From Actinokineospora terrae (lineage in GTDB: Bacteria > Actinomycetota > Actinomycetes > Mycobacteriales > Pseudonocardiaceae), in the NCBI RefSeq assembly GCF_900111175.1, contig NZ_FOGI01000010.1, positions 264,599 through 328,598 on the forward strand: a stretch of 64,000 bases of DNA, read 5' to 3'. The translations under genes were made by a program, and so were the position numbers. Below, piece by piece: positions 17,418 through 27,100 of this stretch. Below the pieces are notes generated by a model, which worked only from the letters and a program-made list of their open reading frames with translations, made no database searches and was not told the DNA's origin. Each line of letters opens with the position of its first letter. Position 1 is the first letter of the stretch.

Positions 17418-18896
17418 CTAGGCGGCGACGCGCTTCTTGCGCAGCGCCGAGACCAGGGTGGCCAGCAGCGTCAGCGCCGAGACACCCGTGATCACGTACA
17501 TGCCGTTGTGGTAGCTGTCAATGGTGTTCGTGGCACCCGCGCCGCCCTGGCCCGCCGCCATGGTGGCGGTGACCACGGCCAGCAGCAGCGCCGCGCCGAC
17601 CTGGTAGCCGGTCTGCAGCACACCCGCGGCCAGGCCCTGCTCCGAGTCGGCCACACCGCTGGTGGCCTGCACGTACGAGCCGGTGAACGACAGCGGGAAG
17701 GCCACGCCGATGAGCAGCATGGTGGGCAGCAGCACCGCGACGTAGCTGGAGTCGGTGTCGATGCGCAGGAAGGAGATGTAGGCCAGGGTGTAGGCCACGA
17801 AGCCCGCGAACATCATCCACTTCGGGCCGAACTTGCCGAGCAGGCCACCGGCGCGCGGGGCGATGATGGCGATCAGGATGCCGCAGGGCAGGAACGCCAG
17901 CGCCATCTCCAGCGGCGACCAGCCCCGGGTGTCCTGCAGGTACAGCGAGCCGATGAACTGGAAGCTCATGTAGGTGCCCAGGATGGCCGCCGCGGTCAGC
18001 GCCGCGCCGATCAGGCCGCCGTTGCGCAGGAAGCCCAGGCGGATCAGCGGGTTGGCGGTGTTGCGCTCGATCAGCGCGAAGGCCACGACCAGCACGATGA
18101 CGCCCGCGAACTGCAGCAGCGTCTGCGCCGAGACCCAGCCGACCTCGGGGGCGCGCACGATGGTGAAGACCAGCAGCAGCATCGCGCCGGTCACGCTGAT
18201 GGCGCCCGGGATGTCGTAGTGGCGCTTGCCGGTGGCCGCCTCGTCCTTGCGGACCAGGACGGAGGCGCCGACGAGGATGGCCAGCGCGATCGGCACCGGC
18301 AGCAGGAAGGTCCAGCGCCAGCCGATCTCGGTGAGCAGACCACCGGCGACCAGGCCGAGGGAGAAGCCGAACGCGCCGCAGGCGGTGTAGATGGCGACGG
18401 CCTTGTTGCGCGCGGCGCCCTCGGGGAACTGGGTCAGGATGATCGCCAGACCCGCGGGCGCGGTGAACGCCGCGGCCACACCCATGACGAACCGGGCCGC
18501 GATGACCAGGAACCCGTCGTTGGCCAGGCCGCCGATCAGCGACGCGATGCCGAAGACGGCGACGGCAACCAGGAACACCTTGCGCCTGCCGACCAGGTCG
18601 GCCATCCGGCCGCCGAGCAGCAGGAACCCGCCGAAGCCGAGCACGTAGGCGCTGACCACCCACTGCACCGACGAGGTGGACATGCCCAGCTCCTGCTGGA
18701 TGGGCGGCACCGCGATGCCGACCATGGCGTTGTCCAGCGCGTCGAGGAACATGGCGCTGCACAGCACGATCAGGGTGGCCCAGAGCCTGCCACTCCACTT
18801 CTCGCCGTCGGTGGCCTTCGGCTCGGTCACCTCGGACTTCGGGTCCACCACCGGCGGCGGCGTCTCCTGCGGCGTCGCTTCCTGTGACGCGGTCAT
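17418..18896 (-). CDS. MFS drug exporter, DHA2 (14-TM) family
   Basis: 492 residues; ATG 18896 with GGGGAA upstream. Fourteen hydrophobic segments and DHA2 motifs are visible: LDALDNAMVGIAVPPIQ (motif D1 region), GGRMADLVGRRKVFL (motif A) and GRFVMG-like AARFVMGVAAAFTAPAG (motif C region). It should export a toxic compound or the cluster product by proton antiport. The promoter region contains CTTGAGGT (18953-18960), the same core found between tetR and the LLM gene, so the TetR at 19010-19588 probably represses it. A short Pro/Glu-rich N-terminal tail precedes the first helix. Confidence 0.93.
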   Translation of the reverse strand: MTASQEATPQETPPPVVDPKSEVTEPKATDGEKWSGRLWATLIVLCSAMFLDALDNAMVGIAVPPIQQELGMSTSSVQWVVSAYVLGFGGFLLLGGRMADLVGRRKVFLVAVAVFGIASLIGGLANDGFLVIAARFVMGVAAAFTAPAGLAIILTQFPEGAARNKAVAIYTACGAFGFSLGLVAGGLLTEIGWRWTFLLPVPIALAILVGASVLVRKDEAATGKRHYDIPGAISVTGAMLLLVFTIVRAPEVGWVSAQTLLQFAGVIVLVVAFALIERNTANPLIRLGFLRNGGLIGAALTAAAILGTYMSFQFIGSLYLQDTRGWSPLEMALAFLPCGILIAIIAPRAGGLLGKFGPKWMMFAGFVAYTLAYISFLRIDTDSSYVAVLLPTMLLIGVAFPLSFTGSYVQATSGVADSEQGLAAGVLQTGYQVGAALLLAVVTATMAAGQGGAGATNTIDSYHNGMYVITGVSALTLLATLVSALRKKRVAA

Positions 18897-18949
18897 GGCT
18901 TTTCCCCACTCCAGGTTGAACTACAGGGTCTCGGACGGAAACAATTTTT

Positions 18950-18966
18950 GAACTTGAGGTACAAAA
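18950..18966. promoter_or_regulatory. Candidate TetR operator upstream of exporter
   Basis: Imperfect palindrome around CTTGAGGT (18953-18960), of the form TTGaACtTgAgGTaCAA, 57 bases upstream of the exporter start. The same 8-base core is at 19616-19623. Confidence 0.55.
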
Positions 18967-19009
18967 CTCCCGCGCGGTCAGCCGCCCCGGTGACCGCGGG
19001 GGATGACCG

Positions 19010-19588
19010 TCAGATCGCCATGATCGCGGCGTCGATCGCGGCGTCGAACCGGGAGCGGTCCACCCTGGCCTTGGCCAGGACGCGCAGCCCGATCATGGTG
19101 CTCTGCATCAGGCAGGCCAGCGCCTTGGGGTCCTTCTCGGCCGCGATCTCGCCCGCCTGCTGCGCGGCGATGAACGCCGTGTGCAGCACCGCCTGGGACG
19201 AGTCGAACGACCGGCCGAGCAGCCGCGCGGCGTGCTCGTCGTGCGGACCTATCTCCACCGCGCTGTTGACCACCAGGCAGCCGCACCGGTCCGGGTCGGC
19301 CAGGTCGGCGTCGACGAACCCGGTGAGCATCGCCCTGATCCGGTCCCGGATGGTCCCCTCGGTGTCGAGCACGGCCCTGAGCTCGTGCAGCGACACCCCC
19401 GCGTAGTGCTCCAGGCTGCGCAGGAACAGCTCGTGCTTGCTGCCGAAGGTGTTGTACAGGCTGCCCTTGCCGATCCCGATGCTGTCGGCGAGGTCCTGCG
19501 GGGAGGTCTCGGCGTAACCGTTGACCCGAAAGGTCTCGGCGGCCTGCGCCACCGCCCGATCAGGGTCGAATTTCCGGGGTCTCCCCAT
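19010..19588 (-). CDS. TetR-family repressor
   Basis: 192 residues. The N-terminal HTH is complete: GRPRKFDPDRAVAQAAETFRVNGYAETSPQDLADSIGIGKGSLYNTFGSKHELFLRSL. The C-terminal ligand domain is of the AcrR/TetR_C kind. There is no clear ribosome site before ATG 19588, so the message may be nearly leaderless. Divergent from the LLM gene and upstream of the exporter on the same strand, it has CTTGAGGT palindromes on both sides, which suggests that it represses itself, the LLM gene and the exporter and is released by their substrate. Confidence 0.93.
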   Translation of the reverse strand: MGRPRKFDPDRAVAQAAETFRVNGYAETSPQDLADSIGIGKGSLYNTFGSKHELFLRSLEHYAGVSLHELRAVLDTEGTIRDRIRAMLTGFVDADLADPDRCGCLVVNSAVEIGPHDEHAARLLGRSFDSSQAVLHTAFIAAQQAGEIAAEKDPKALACLMQSTMIGLRVLAKARVDRSRFDAAIDAAIMAI

Positions 19589-19610
19589 GGTCGGGAACGG
19601 TAGACTGTTT

Positions 19611-19626
19611 TAGACCTTGAGGTCAA
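19611..19626. promoter_or_regulatory. Candidate TetR operator between tetR and LLM gene
   Basis: TAGACCTTGAGGTCAA is a near-palindrome (GACC/GGTC arms) centred between the divergent starts at 19588 and 19649. Its core CTTGAGGT (19616-19623) is identical to the one before the exporter. Confidence 0.6.
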
Positions 19627-19648
19627 GTATTCGGCGAGGAGAGCGCTC

Positions 19649-20617
19649 ATGACCTACACCTTCAGCGACCGACCCGGGTGGGACGCGATGTTCCGGCAGG
19701 GCGAGCTGACGCTGGGGCTGATGTACCCGCTGGAGTCCTACTCCGGTGCCGTCCCCCGGCTCGACGTCGCCGAACAGGTGGAGCAGTCGGTACTGGCCGA
19801 CCAGCGCGGGTTCGCCGCGCTCTGGGCGCGCGACGTGCCGCTGCTCGACCTGTCCTTCGGCGACGGCGGGCAGCTCTACGACACCTGGGTCTGGCTGACC
19901 CACATCGCCGCCAAGACCAGCCGCATCGCGCTGGCCACCGGCTCCACCGTGCTCCCGCTGCGCAACCCGATCGACGTGGCCAAGGCCGCCGCCTCGCTCG
20001 ACCAGCTCAGCGGCGGGCGGCTGGTCATCGGCGCGGCCACCGGCGACCGCGGCGTGGAGTTCCCGGCCTACGGGCTCAACCGCGACCACAGCGGCCAGTT
20101 GTTCCGCGAGTCGGTCACCACCATCCGGCGGCTGTGGGGCGAGGACTTCCCGGACGTCGACTCCGTCTACGGCACCCTGCGCGGCACCGACCTGCTGCCC
20201 AAGCCGGTCGGGCGGCGGATCCCGCTGCTGGTCACCGGCAACAGCCGCCAGGACGTCGAGTGGATCGCCGAGCACGGCGACGGCTGGCTGATGTACCCGC
20301 GCCCGATCGTCCAGCAGCGGATGATCACCACCGCCTGGCAGCAGGCGACGCCGGAGTGGAAGCCGTTCGCCCAGTCGCTCTACATCGACCTGGAGGAGGA
20401 CGCCAACGGCGTGCCCAAGCCCATCCACCTGGGCTTCCGCTCCGGCTGGCGCGCGCTGGTCGAGCACCTCGGCCAACTGCACGACATCGGCGTCAACCAC
20501 GTCGCGATCAACCTGAAGTACGGCCGCAGGCCCGCGCCGGAGGTGTTGCAGGAGATCGCGGAGAACGTCCTGCCGCACTTCCCGACCGTTTTCCCGGAGA
20601 CGGCGAAGGTCCACTGA
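19649..20617 (+). CDS. LLM-class flavin oxidoreductase
   Basis: 322 residues; ATG 19649 with GAGGAG upstream. It is a luciferase-like TIM barrel: AEQVEQSVLADQRGFAALWARDVP, SRIALATGSTVLPLRNPIDVAKAAASLDQLSGGRLVIGAATGD and RIPLLVTGNSRQDVEWIAEHGDGW. Such enzymes use FMN or F420 for monooxygenation or hydride transfer. It is probably induced together with the exporter through TetR, which suggests detoxification or a tailoring step. The reading frame ends inside an 11-base tandem repeat. Confidence 0.92.
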   Translation: MTYTFSDRPGWDAMFRQGELTLGLMYPLESYSGAVPRLDVAEQVEQSVLADQRGFAALWARDVPLLDLSFGDGGQLYDTWVWLTHIAAKTSRIALATGSTVLPLRNPIDVAKAAASLDQLSGGRLVIGAATGDRGVEFPAYGLNRDHSGQLFRESVTTIRRLWGEDFPDVDSVYGTLRGTDLLPKPVGRRIPLLVTGNSRQDVEWIAEHGDGWLMYPRPIVQQRMITTAWQQATPEWKPFAQSLYIDLEEDANGVPKPIHLGFRSGWRALVEHLGQLHDIGVNHVAINLKYGRRPAPEVLQEIAENVLPHFPTVFPETAKVH

Positions 20618-20648
20618 AGGTCCACTGAAGGTCCACTGAAGGTGCGCT
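20605..20648. repeat. 11-bp tandem repeat across stop codon
   Basis: GAAGGTCCACT occurs at 20605-20615, 20616-20626 and 20627-20637, then once more as GAAGGTGCGCT (20638-20648). Each junction forms TGA, and because 11 is not a multiple of 3 the first three TGAs lie in three different frames. Confidence 0.9.
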
Positions 20649-20803
20649 GAGGGTCCCCGCCGGGTCGGGGGAGCGGGGTTCCCCGACCCGGTTCGGCATT
20701 CGGCGGACGTGGCGGCCGTCACTGTCCGCGAATGCGAACGACTGTGCACGACCGGGCCATTTCCCGCCATTTCCGCACGTCACGAAACAAAGGGGAAGGA
20801 GTT

Positions 20804-21904
20804 TCAGCAGGGCGCGAGCGGATTTCGTGAACCAGTGAAACGAAGTGCGCCGAGCAGGTCCGCTTCCCGGTGCCCGCGCGCGACGACCTGCACCCCGACC
20901 GGACACCCGTCGGCGGTGAACCCGACCGGCACACTGGCGGCCGGGTGGCCGGTGAGGTTGAACAGCCAGGTGAGCGCCGTGCTCATCCGCTCCCCGGGTC
21001 CCGCGTGCCCGTGCGGCCCGCTCGGCGTCGTCGGGGTGAGGATGAGGTCCACCCGCTCGAACACCTCGGCCAGCCGGCGCCGGTTCTCCTCCAGGTCGAC
21101 GGCCTCACCCGCCCGGTGCGCGAACCAGGCCTCCCGCGGGTCGAGCAACTCGACCGGCACCTCCACCAGTGGCAGCTCCACCGCCGCCCTCGCGACCTCC
21201 GCCTGCTCTTGGTCGGTGTCGGCGAACCCCAAGGTCGCCGACCACGCCGCCCTCAGTCCGCCCACGTCCGTGCGGGTCATCGGGTCGCGTAGGGGTAGGC
21301 GACGGCGCAGTAGTAGTTCGAGGGCGGTGTGTATGTCTGCCGACCACGCGCCGAGGATGCCTGGGGCCACCGTGGTGTCGGAGGTGATCTTGACGCCGGT
21401 TACCCCGCACCACGCCGCTGGGATTCGGATCGATCCCGCGCCGTCCGCCCCCGTGGCCAGCGGCACGATCCCCGCCGCCACCGCCACGCCCGAGCCTGCC
21501 GAGGAGCCGCCCGGTGTTCGGTCGGGCCGCCACGGGTTTCGAGTCAGGCCTTGGGAGGTCTGCCCCCAGGTCCGCCAGGGCGTGCCCGGGCCTGGCACGC
21601 TCGTGGTTCCCAGCACCACGCATCCCGCTGCTGCCAGGGCTTTCCCCACCCGGCGCTCGCCGAACTTCACCCCGATCGGCACTCCGGCGAGCGGCAGCAC
21701 CTCGCCGTCCCGCAGCCGCCGGTCCACTTCCCGCGCCGCCGCGACGACCTCGTCCTCCGCCACCCGCTGGAACGCGTTGAGCCGCCCGTCCACCTCCCGC
21801 CAGCGGCCCAACGCCATCCGCGCCACCTCGACCGCCGACACCTGGCCGCCTGCGACCAGTCGGGCGATGTCGGTGCCCGAGGTGGTCAGGTAGTCGGCGA
21901 TCAC
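20804..21904 (-). CDS. Amidase-signature enzyme with shortened loop
   Basis: About 366 residues from GTG 21904, preceded by GGAGGG; an upstream in-frame ATG at 21946 is less likely. The Ser-cisSer-Lys triad can be placed: Lys in LAGVPIGVK, cis-Ser in TPGGSSAGSG and the nucleophile in GADGAGSIRIPA. Between the Lys and the next conserved strand (AAGCVVLGTTSVP) roughly 20-30 residues found in GatA-like amidases are missing, and the whole protein is about 80-100 residues shorter than usual. It hydrolyses an amide of unknown nature. The gap 20618-20803 holds only the repeat tail. Confidence 0.88.
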   Translation of the reverse strand: MIADYLTTSGTDIARLVAGGQVSAVEVARMALGRWREVDGRLNAFQRVAEDEVVAAAREVDRRLRDGEVLPLAGVPIGVKFGERRVGKALAAAGCVVLGTTSVPGPGTPWRTWGQTSQGLTRNPWRPDRTPGGSSAGSGVAVAAGIVPLATGADGAGSIRIPAAWCGVTGVKITSDTTVAPGILGAWSADIHTALELLLRRRLPLRDPMTRTDVGGLRAAWSATLGFADTDQEQAEVARAAVELPLVEVPVELLDPREAWFAHRAGEAVDLEENRRRLAEVFERVDLILTPTTPSGPHGHAGPGERMSTALTWLFNLTGHPAASVPVGFTADGCPVGVQVVARGHREADLLGALRFTGSRNPLAPC

Positions 21905-21961
21905 CGCCGGTGCCCTCCGTCGCGTGTGGATCGACTCACTGTCCACACGCGACCGAGCGGG

Positions 21962-22741
21962 TCAGGCTCCCGCGGTGGGCAGTGCGCGGACGGTGGTCGT
22001 CCGGCGGCTGAAGCCTAGCTCGGACTCCGCCTCCACCAGCAGTTCCCGCACCTCCCGCAACCGGCCCGCCACCGAGTCGCGGTGCCGGTGCAGCGCGCGG
22101 ACCTGCGCCTCCGCGCTGGAGACCACCCGCTGGGCCTGCTCCTCGGCCCGGGCCCGGGCCTCGGCCAACGCCGTGGCCTGCTCGGCCCGTCGCGCGGACA
22201 TGGCCAGGTCGAAGTCGGCCATCACCCTGGTGCGCAGGCTCTCGGCCTCCTCGTCGAGCTCCTGCCTCCGGCGCTCGGCCGCCGCGGACTGGGCGGTGAT
22301 CAGCGTGTGCGTGCGGGCCGTCAACGCGGTGTGCTCGGCTTCCGCGACCCGGTTGAGGCGTTCGTGGCGGTCGCGGGCGGAGGTCTCCATCGCGCGGACC
22401 GTCGACCAGCTCCTCGCGGCCACCGCCCGTGCTCGCGCCAGCAGTTCCTCGGCCTCCGCCTGGGCCAGCTGGAGGACCCGCCGCGCCCGGTCCTCCGCCC
22501 CCGTGAGGTCCACAGGTGCTCGGCAGATCCGGTCGATCCGCTGCCGCAGCACCAGGTTCTCGCGCCGCAGCCGCTCCAGCTCGTCCGCGACCCGTTGCGC
22601 CTTCTGCAGCGCGGCGTCACGGTCCTCGCTCACGCACCGCAGATCCTCCTCCGCGCAACGGATGTAGTCGCGTACCTGCCGCTTGCGGTATCCGCGCCAG
22701 GCGAGGTCGAAGCCGGTGGACAGCGGCACTATCTCGGACAT
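21962..22741 (-). CDS. DivIVA-like coiled-coil protein
   Basis: 259 residues; ATG 22741 with GGAAGG. The N-terminal FDLAWRGYRKRQVRDYI is the DivIVA-domain signature seen in actinobacterial polar-growth scaffolds. The rest is nearly continuous heptad-rich helix full of Ala, Glu and Arg (about residues 28-235). It is likely a cytoskeleton-like scaffold at curved membrane, but it is a paralogue rather than the essential DivIVA/Wag31, because no cell-wall cluster is nearby. It lies downstream of the GAP-family membrane protein gene by 12 bases and is probably co-transcribed with it. Confidence 0.85.
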   Translation of the reverse strand: MSEIVPLSTGFDLAWRGYRKRQVRDYIRCAEEDLRCVSEDRDAALQKAQRVADELERLRRENLVLRQRIDRICRAPVDLTGAEDRARRVLQLAQAEAEELLARARAVAARSWSTVRAMETSARDRHERLNRVAEAEHTALTARTHTLITAQSAAAERRRQELDEEAESLRTRVMADFDLAMSARRAEQATALAEARARAEEQAQRVVSSAEAQVRALHRHRDSVAGRLREVRELLVEAESELGFSRRTTTVRALPTAGA

Positions 22742-22753
22742 CGGGAGCCTTCC

Positions 22754-23365
22754 TCAGAGCAGGATGAGCAGGACGAAGAACAGGCACACCACCACGTTGA
22801 CCAGCCAGGTGTGGCTGGTCAGCCACTCCCGCACCCGCGGCATCGCCCGCCGGGCCCGGTCGCCGAAAGCCAGGTAGGCCAGCAGGGGCAGCGCGGCGAT
22901 GACCGTGGTCGCCAGCACGAACGGCCACGCGGCCAGCGCGGGCGACCCGGTGCGGGCGAGGTCGGTGCCGACGGTGAGCAGGACCACCGCGTCGGACGGG
23001 AAGAGGGTGATCAGCAGGGCCGCGGTGAGGAACGCCCTGGCCGCGCCCGCCGCCATCATCCCGGTCAGCCACCGCGGCGGCTCGACGCTGTCGCGCTGCA
23101 CCAGGTTCCACAGCGCCATGCCCACCAGGACCGCCACCAGCGTGATCTCGATGCCCAGCCCCATCGGCTCGACGTCGACCAGGACGAGCCCCGCCAGCCA
23201 CGACGTCACCACGACGCCCGCGCTCGCCCCCACCGCCACACCGCCGATGAACGCCAGCGACAGGGCGACCGGCCGCCGCGCGGTGACGAACACGAGCGCC
23301 GACAGGATCTGCGGCCCCGCCATCATGGTGATCGCCAGCGGCAGGACCGCCGTGCTACCGGACAC
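22754..23365 (-). CDS. GAP/Sap-family membrane protein
   Basis: About 203 residues from GTG 23365, which has GGGAGG five bases upstream; a GTG at 23371 adds two residues. Six hydrophobic segments and the family pattern LPLAITMMAGPQILSAL near the N-terminus and FPSDAVVLLTVG in the middle match the Sap (sulfolipid-1-addressing protein)/GAP family, relatives of LysE-type exporters. Lipid or small-molecule translocation is inferred from mycobacterial members only. Confidence 0.8.
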   Translation of the reverse strand: MSGSTAVLPLAITMMAGPQILSALVFVTARRPVALSLAFIGGVAVGASAGVVVTSWLAGLVLVDVEPMGLGIEITLVAVLVGMALWNLVQRDSVEPPRWLTGMMAAGAARAFLTAALLITLFPSDAVVLLTVGTDLARTGSPALAAWPFVLATTVIAALPLLAYLAFGDRARRAMPRVREWLTSHTWLVNVVVCLFFVLLILL

Positions 23366-23449
23366 GCCCACCTCCCGCCACCAGGGAGCGGGGACCGGTC
23401 GACAGGTCCCCGCCCCGGTGCCCGCGCGCGGCGCGGGCCGTCGTGGTCA

Positions 23450-23935
23450 TCACGCGAACGCGGTCCGCAGCGCGGTCTCCTGGTCCTCGCTCAGGTTCGT
23501 GTGCACCAACTCGGCCTGGTCACCGGGGAACGCGGCGCGGACCCGGTCCACGACGACGTCCTCGGTGAGCAGGAACAGCGCGGACGTGCCCGGGGTGACG
23601 GTGGCCCGCACCTGCCCGATGAACGCGTCGTCGATGCCGATGTCGGTGAACTTGCCGCCCAGCGCGCCCGCCGCGGCGCCGACCGCGATGCCCAGGATCG
23701 GCATGAAGAACAGGATCCCGAACAGCAGCCCCCAGAACGAGCCGGTCAGCGCGCCCGACCCGGCGAGGCCGTGCAGCTGCTTGGTCTTCGGCTTGTTCGC
23801 GCCCTCCGGCCAGGTCACCACCGCCGCGTCGACGAGGGTCACCGTGCCCTCCCGTTGCAGTTCCGCCAAGGTCTCCTGCGCCCGCGCCGCTCCTTCGGCC
23901 GTGCCGAACTTCCATACCGTCAAGGTCGCTGACAT
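23450..23935 (-). CDS. DUF1269-family membrane protein
   Basis: 161 residues; ATG 23935 with AGGAGG. The N-terminal ferredoxin-like part (LTVWKFGTAEGAARAQETL, VVTWPEG) is followed by a glycine-rich membrane hairpin (FWGLLFGILFFMPILGIAVGAAAGALGG) and a C-terminal soluble part, the usual DUF1269 arrangement. Function is unknown; members are often stress-linked. It is divergent from the subtilase gene. Confidence 0.85.
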   Translation of the reverse strand: MSATLTVWKFGTAEGAARAQETLAELQREGTVTLVDAAVVTWPEGANKPKTKQLHGLAGSGALTGSFWGLLFGILFFMPILGIAVGAAAGALGGKFTDIGIDDAFIGQVRATVTPGTSALFLLTEDVVVDRVRAAFPGDQAELVHTNLSEDQETALRTAFA

Positions 23936-24034
23936 GCGGTGTTCCCTCCTGGTCGGCCCTGCGTCGTCGACACCCAGCCTCGCCGCGCCACCGGGGCGGG
24001 CGCATCGCATCCGGCAGGTGAGGTCCGCGGCGCA

Positions 24035-24056
24035 ACGCCGAAGATCACTTCGGCGT
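24035..24056. promoter_or_regulatory. Perfect hairpin palindrome before subtilase
   Basis: ACGCCGAAG (24035-24043) pairs exactly with CTTCGGCGT (24048-24056) around ATCA. It sits 51 bases before the subtilase start, between divergent genes, so it is more likely an operator or 5' leader hairpin than a terminator. Confidence 0.5.
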
Positions 24057-24106
24057 CGTACGGGTGCGCGGCGAGCAGCGCCGCCCGAGCTTGGGGGAGA
24101 TCTCTT

Positions 24107-27100
24107 ATGCCACAACGACCTCGACGGCACCGGACCGGGGTGGTCGCCGCCGCCCTGGTGGCGGCGGCCACGATCGCGGTGGGGCCGGTCGGCGACGCCA
24201 GGGCCCAACCCGCCCCGAAGGCGGGATCGTCCACCGGTCACCAGGGCCAGGTGACCCTGGTGACCGGCGACCGCGTCACGGTCGTCGGCGAGCGCGCCAT
24301 CGTCCGCCCCGGTCCCGGGCGCGAGCACGTGCGGTTCGTGCAGCGCCTCGACGAGCGCGGCGACCTGCACGTGCTCCCGTCCGACGTGCTCGCCGACCTC
24401 GGCGCGGGCAGGCTCGACCAGCGGCTGTTCGACGTCACCGCGCTGATCCGGGACGGGTTCGACGACCGGTCGACCCCGACCACCCCGCTGATCGCCACCT
24501 ACCCCGCGAACGCCCCGGCGCCGGGGATCGCCGCCGCCGAGCAGCGCGCGCTGCCCAGCATCGGTGGCGCGTCCTTCGCCCTGCCCAAGGGAACCCCGCT
24601 GGTGAGCACCCGGGCCGCCGGGTTCACGAAGGTGTGGCTCGACGGCCGGGTCACCGCGTCGCTGGACCGCAGCGTGCCGCAGATCGGCGCGCCGGAGGCG
24701 TGGAAGGCCGGGCTGACCGGCAAGGGCGTCACCGTCGCCGTGCTCGACACCGGCGTCGACGAGACCCACCCGGACCTGGCGGGCGCTGTCACGCGCTCGC
24801 GCAACTTCAGCGACTCGCCCGACACCGACGACCGGGTCGGCCACGGCACGCACGTCGCGGCCACCGTCACGGGATCCGGTCGCTACCAGGGCGTCGCGCC
24901 GGACAGCACCCTGCTCAACGGCAAGGTCCTGGGCGACGAGGGCGGCGGCTACGAGTCCGACGTCATCGCGGGCATGGAGTGGGCGGCGGCCGAGGGCGCC
25001 GACGTGGTCAACCTCAGCCTGGGCAGTTCCAGCCCGTCCGCCGGTGACGACCCGGCCTCGCTGGCGGTCAACCGGCTCACCGCCGAGACCGGCACGCTGT
25101 TCGTCGTCGCCGCGGGCAACTCTGCCGGCCAGGTCGGCTCACCCGCGGCCGCCGACGCCGCGCTGACCGTCGGCGCCGTCGCCCGCGACGAGTCGCTCGC
25201 GCCGTTCTCCTCCCGGGGCCCGCGGGCGGGCGACGGGGCGATCAAGCCCGACATCACCGCGCCCGGCGTCGGCATCGTCGCCGCCCGCGCCGCCCACGGC
25301 CAGATCGGCGACCCGGTGGGGGACAGGCACGTCGCGCTGTCCGGCACCTCCATGGCCACCCCGCACGTCGCGGGTGCCGCGGCCCTGCTGGCCGGGCAGC
25401 ACCCGGACTGGAAGGCCGACCGGCTCAAGGCCACCCTCGTCGGCACCGCCAAGCCCAACCCGGCGCTGACCCCGTTCGAGCAGGGCGGCGGCCGTGTGGA
25501 CGTGGTGCGCGCGACCACCCAGCAGCTCACCGCGGAGGCCGCGTCGCTGAGCCTCGGCATCGCCCGCTGGCCGCACAATGACGACCCGGTCGTCACCCGG
25601 ACTCTTACCTACCGCAACGCGGGTACGAACCCGGCCACTCTCGCTGTCACCACGGACATCCGCGGTCCTGGAGCCGCTCCTGATTTGCTGACCGTGTCGC
25701 CGTCCCAGGTTGTCGTACCCGCTGGAGGTACGGCATCGGTGACGGTCACCGCCGACACCCGGGTCGCTGGTCCTGACGGCGTCTACTCGGGCGCTGTTGT
25801 CGCCACCAGCGGCTCTAGCGTCGTCCGCACGCCGTTCGCGGTGGACAAGGAGGTCGAGAGCTACGACGTCACCGTCGAGTTCAAGAACCGGTCCACCGAC
25901 CCGGCGGGCTACTTCTACCGGTTCGTCAACCTCGACCAGCCGCGGGGGTACGGCAGCTTCGACAGCCCGGCCAAGTCCGTCGTCCGGCTGCCCAAGGGTG
26001 TCTACTTCTTCGACGGCGACTCGTTCGGGCCGAACGACGTGGTGGTCGCGTACGAGCCCAGGGTCGAGATCACCAAGGACACACACCTGGTGGTCGATGG
26101 CGAGAAGGGCACCGAACTCGCGGTCACCACCGACCGCCAGGACGCGCGGATCGGCAGCGCTCAGACGCTCTTCGAGGTGGACACCGCGTACTCGACAACC
26201 GGCAGCGGCATCATCACCTCGACCTTCGACTCGTTCTCCTTCATCCCCTCGACCACGGTGGCGAAGAAGGGGGCCGCGCGGTTCACCGTGCAGGCCAGGC
26301 TCGCGAAGCCGGACGCCGAGGGAGGGTTCGCCGGAAGCCCTTACCAGTACTCCGTCGGTACGACCTACCCCGACCGTGTCCCCAACAACCTCAAGCGGCA
26401 CTACCGCGACCGCGACCTGGTCAGCGTGCGCGGCGAGGCGGCGGCCCAGGGCAAGGGCGGCTTCGGCACGTTCAACGGTGTTGCGCGGCTTCCGCTGCCC
26501 GCCAAGCTCGACCAGCTCTACAGCCCGGGTATCGAGTGGTACGAGTCGTTCTCCCAAGGGCCTTCCGATTGGGAGGCGCAGGCAGTCCAGGCAGTCGACC
26601 AGCCGGTGGTCTACCAGGCAGGCAGGCCCACCGTCCAGAAGTGGAACTCGGGCGTGTTCGGCGCGGCGCTACCCGACTCCGATTACACCGGTGTCTTCCG
26701 CGAGGGCGATGAGATCGGTGTCCGCATCCCGCTCTACTCCGACCAAGACCCCACCCACTCCGGCTACTCCACCACGGCGGCGTCGAAGACCGAGCTGTTC
26801 CGCGGCACCGAACTGGTGGCCAGGTCCGACTACGGCGGCGACCTCCGGGCCGTCCTGCCGCCGGAGCGGGCCGCGTACCGCCTGCGCGCCGAGGGCACCC
26901 GCGAAGCCCCGTTCGACCTGACCACCAAGCAGACCGCCGAGTGGACGTTCACCACCGAACACGCCCCCGGCGACTCGGCGGCCCGCGTCAAGCTCCCCGT
27001 GGTCCGCTTCGCCCCGTCGCTGGACGACCACAACCAGGCCAAGGCAGGCCGCGTCTTCGTCCTCCCCATCTACACCCAGCGCTCCGGTGACACCGGCGTC

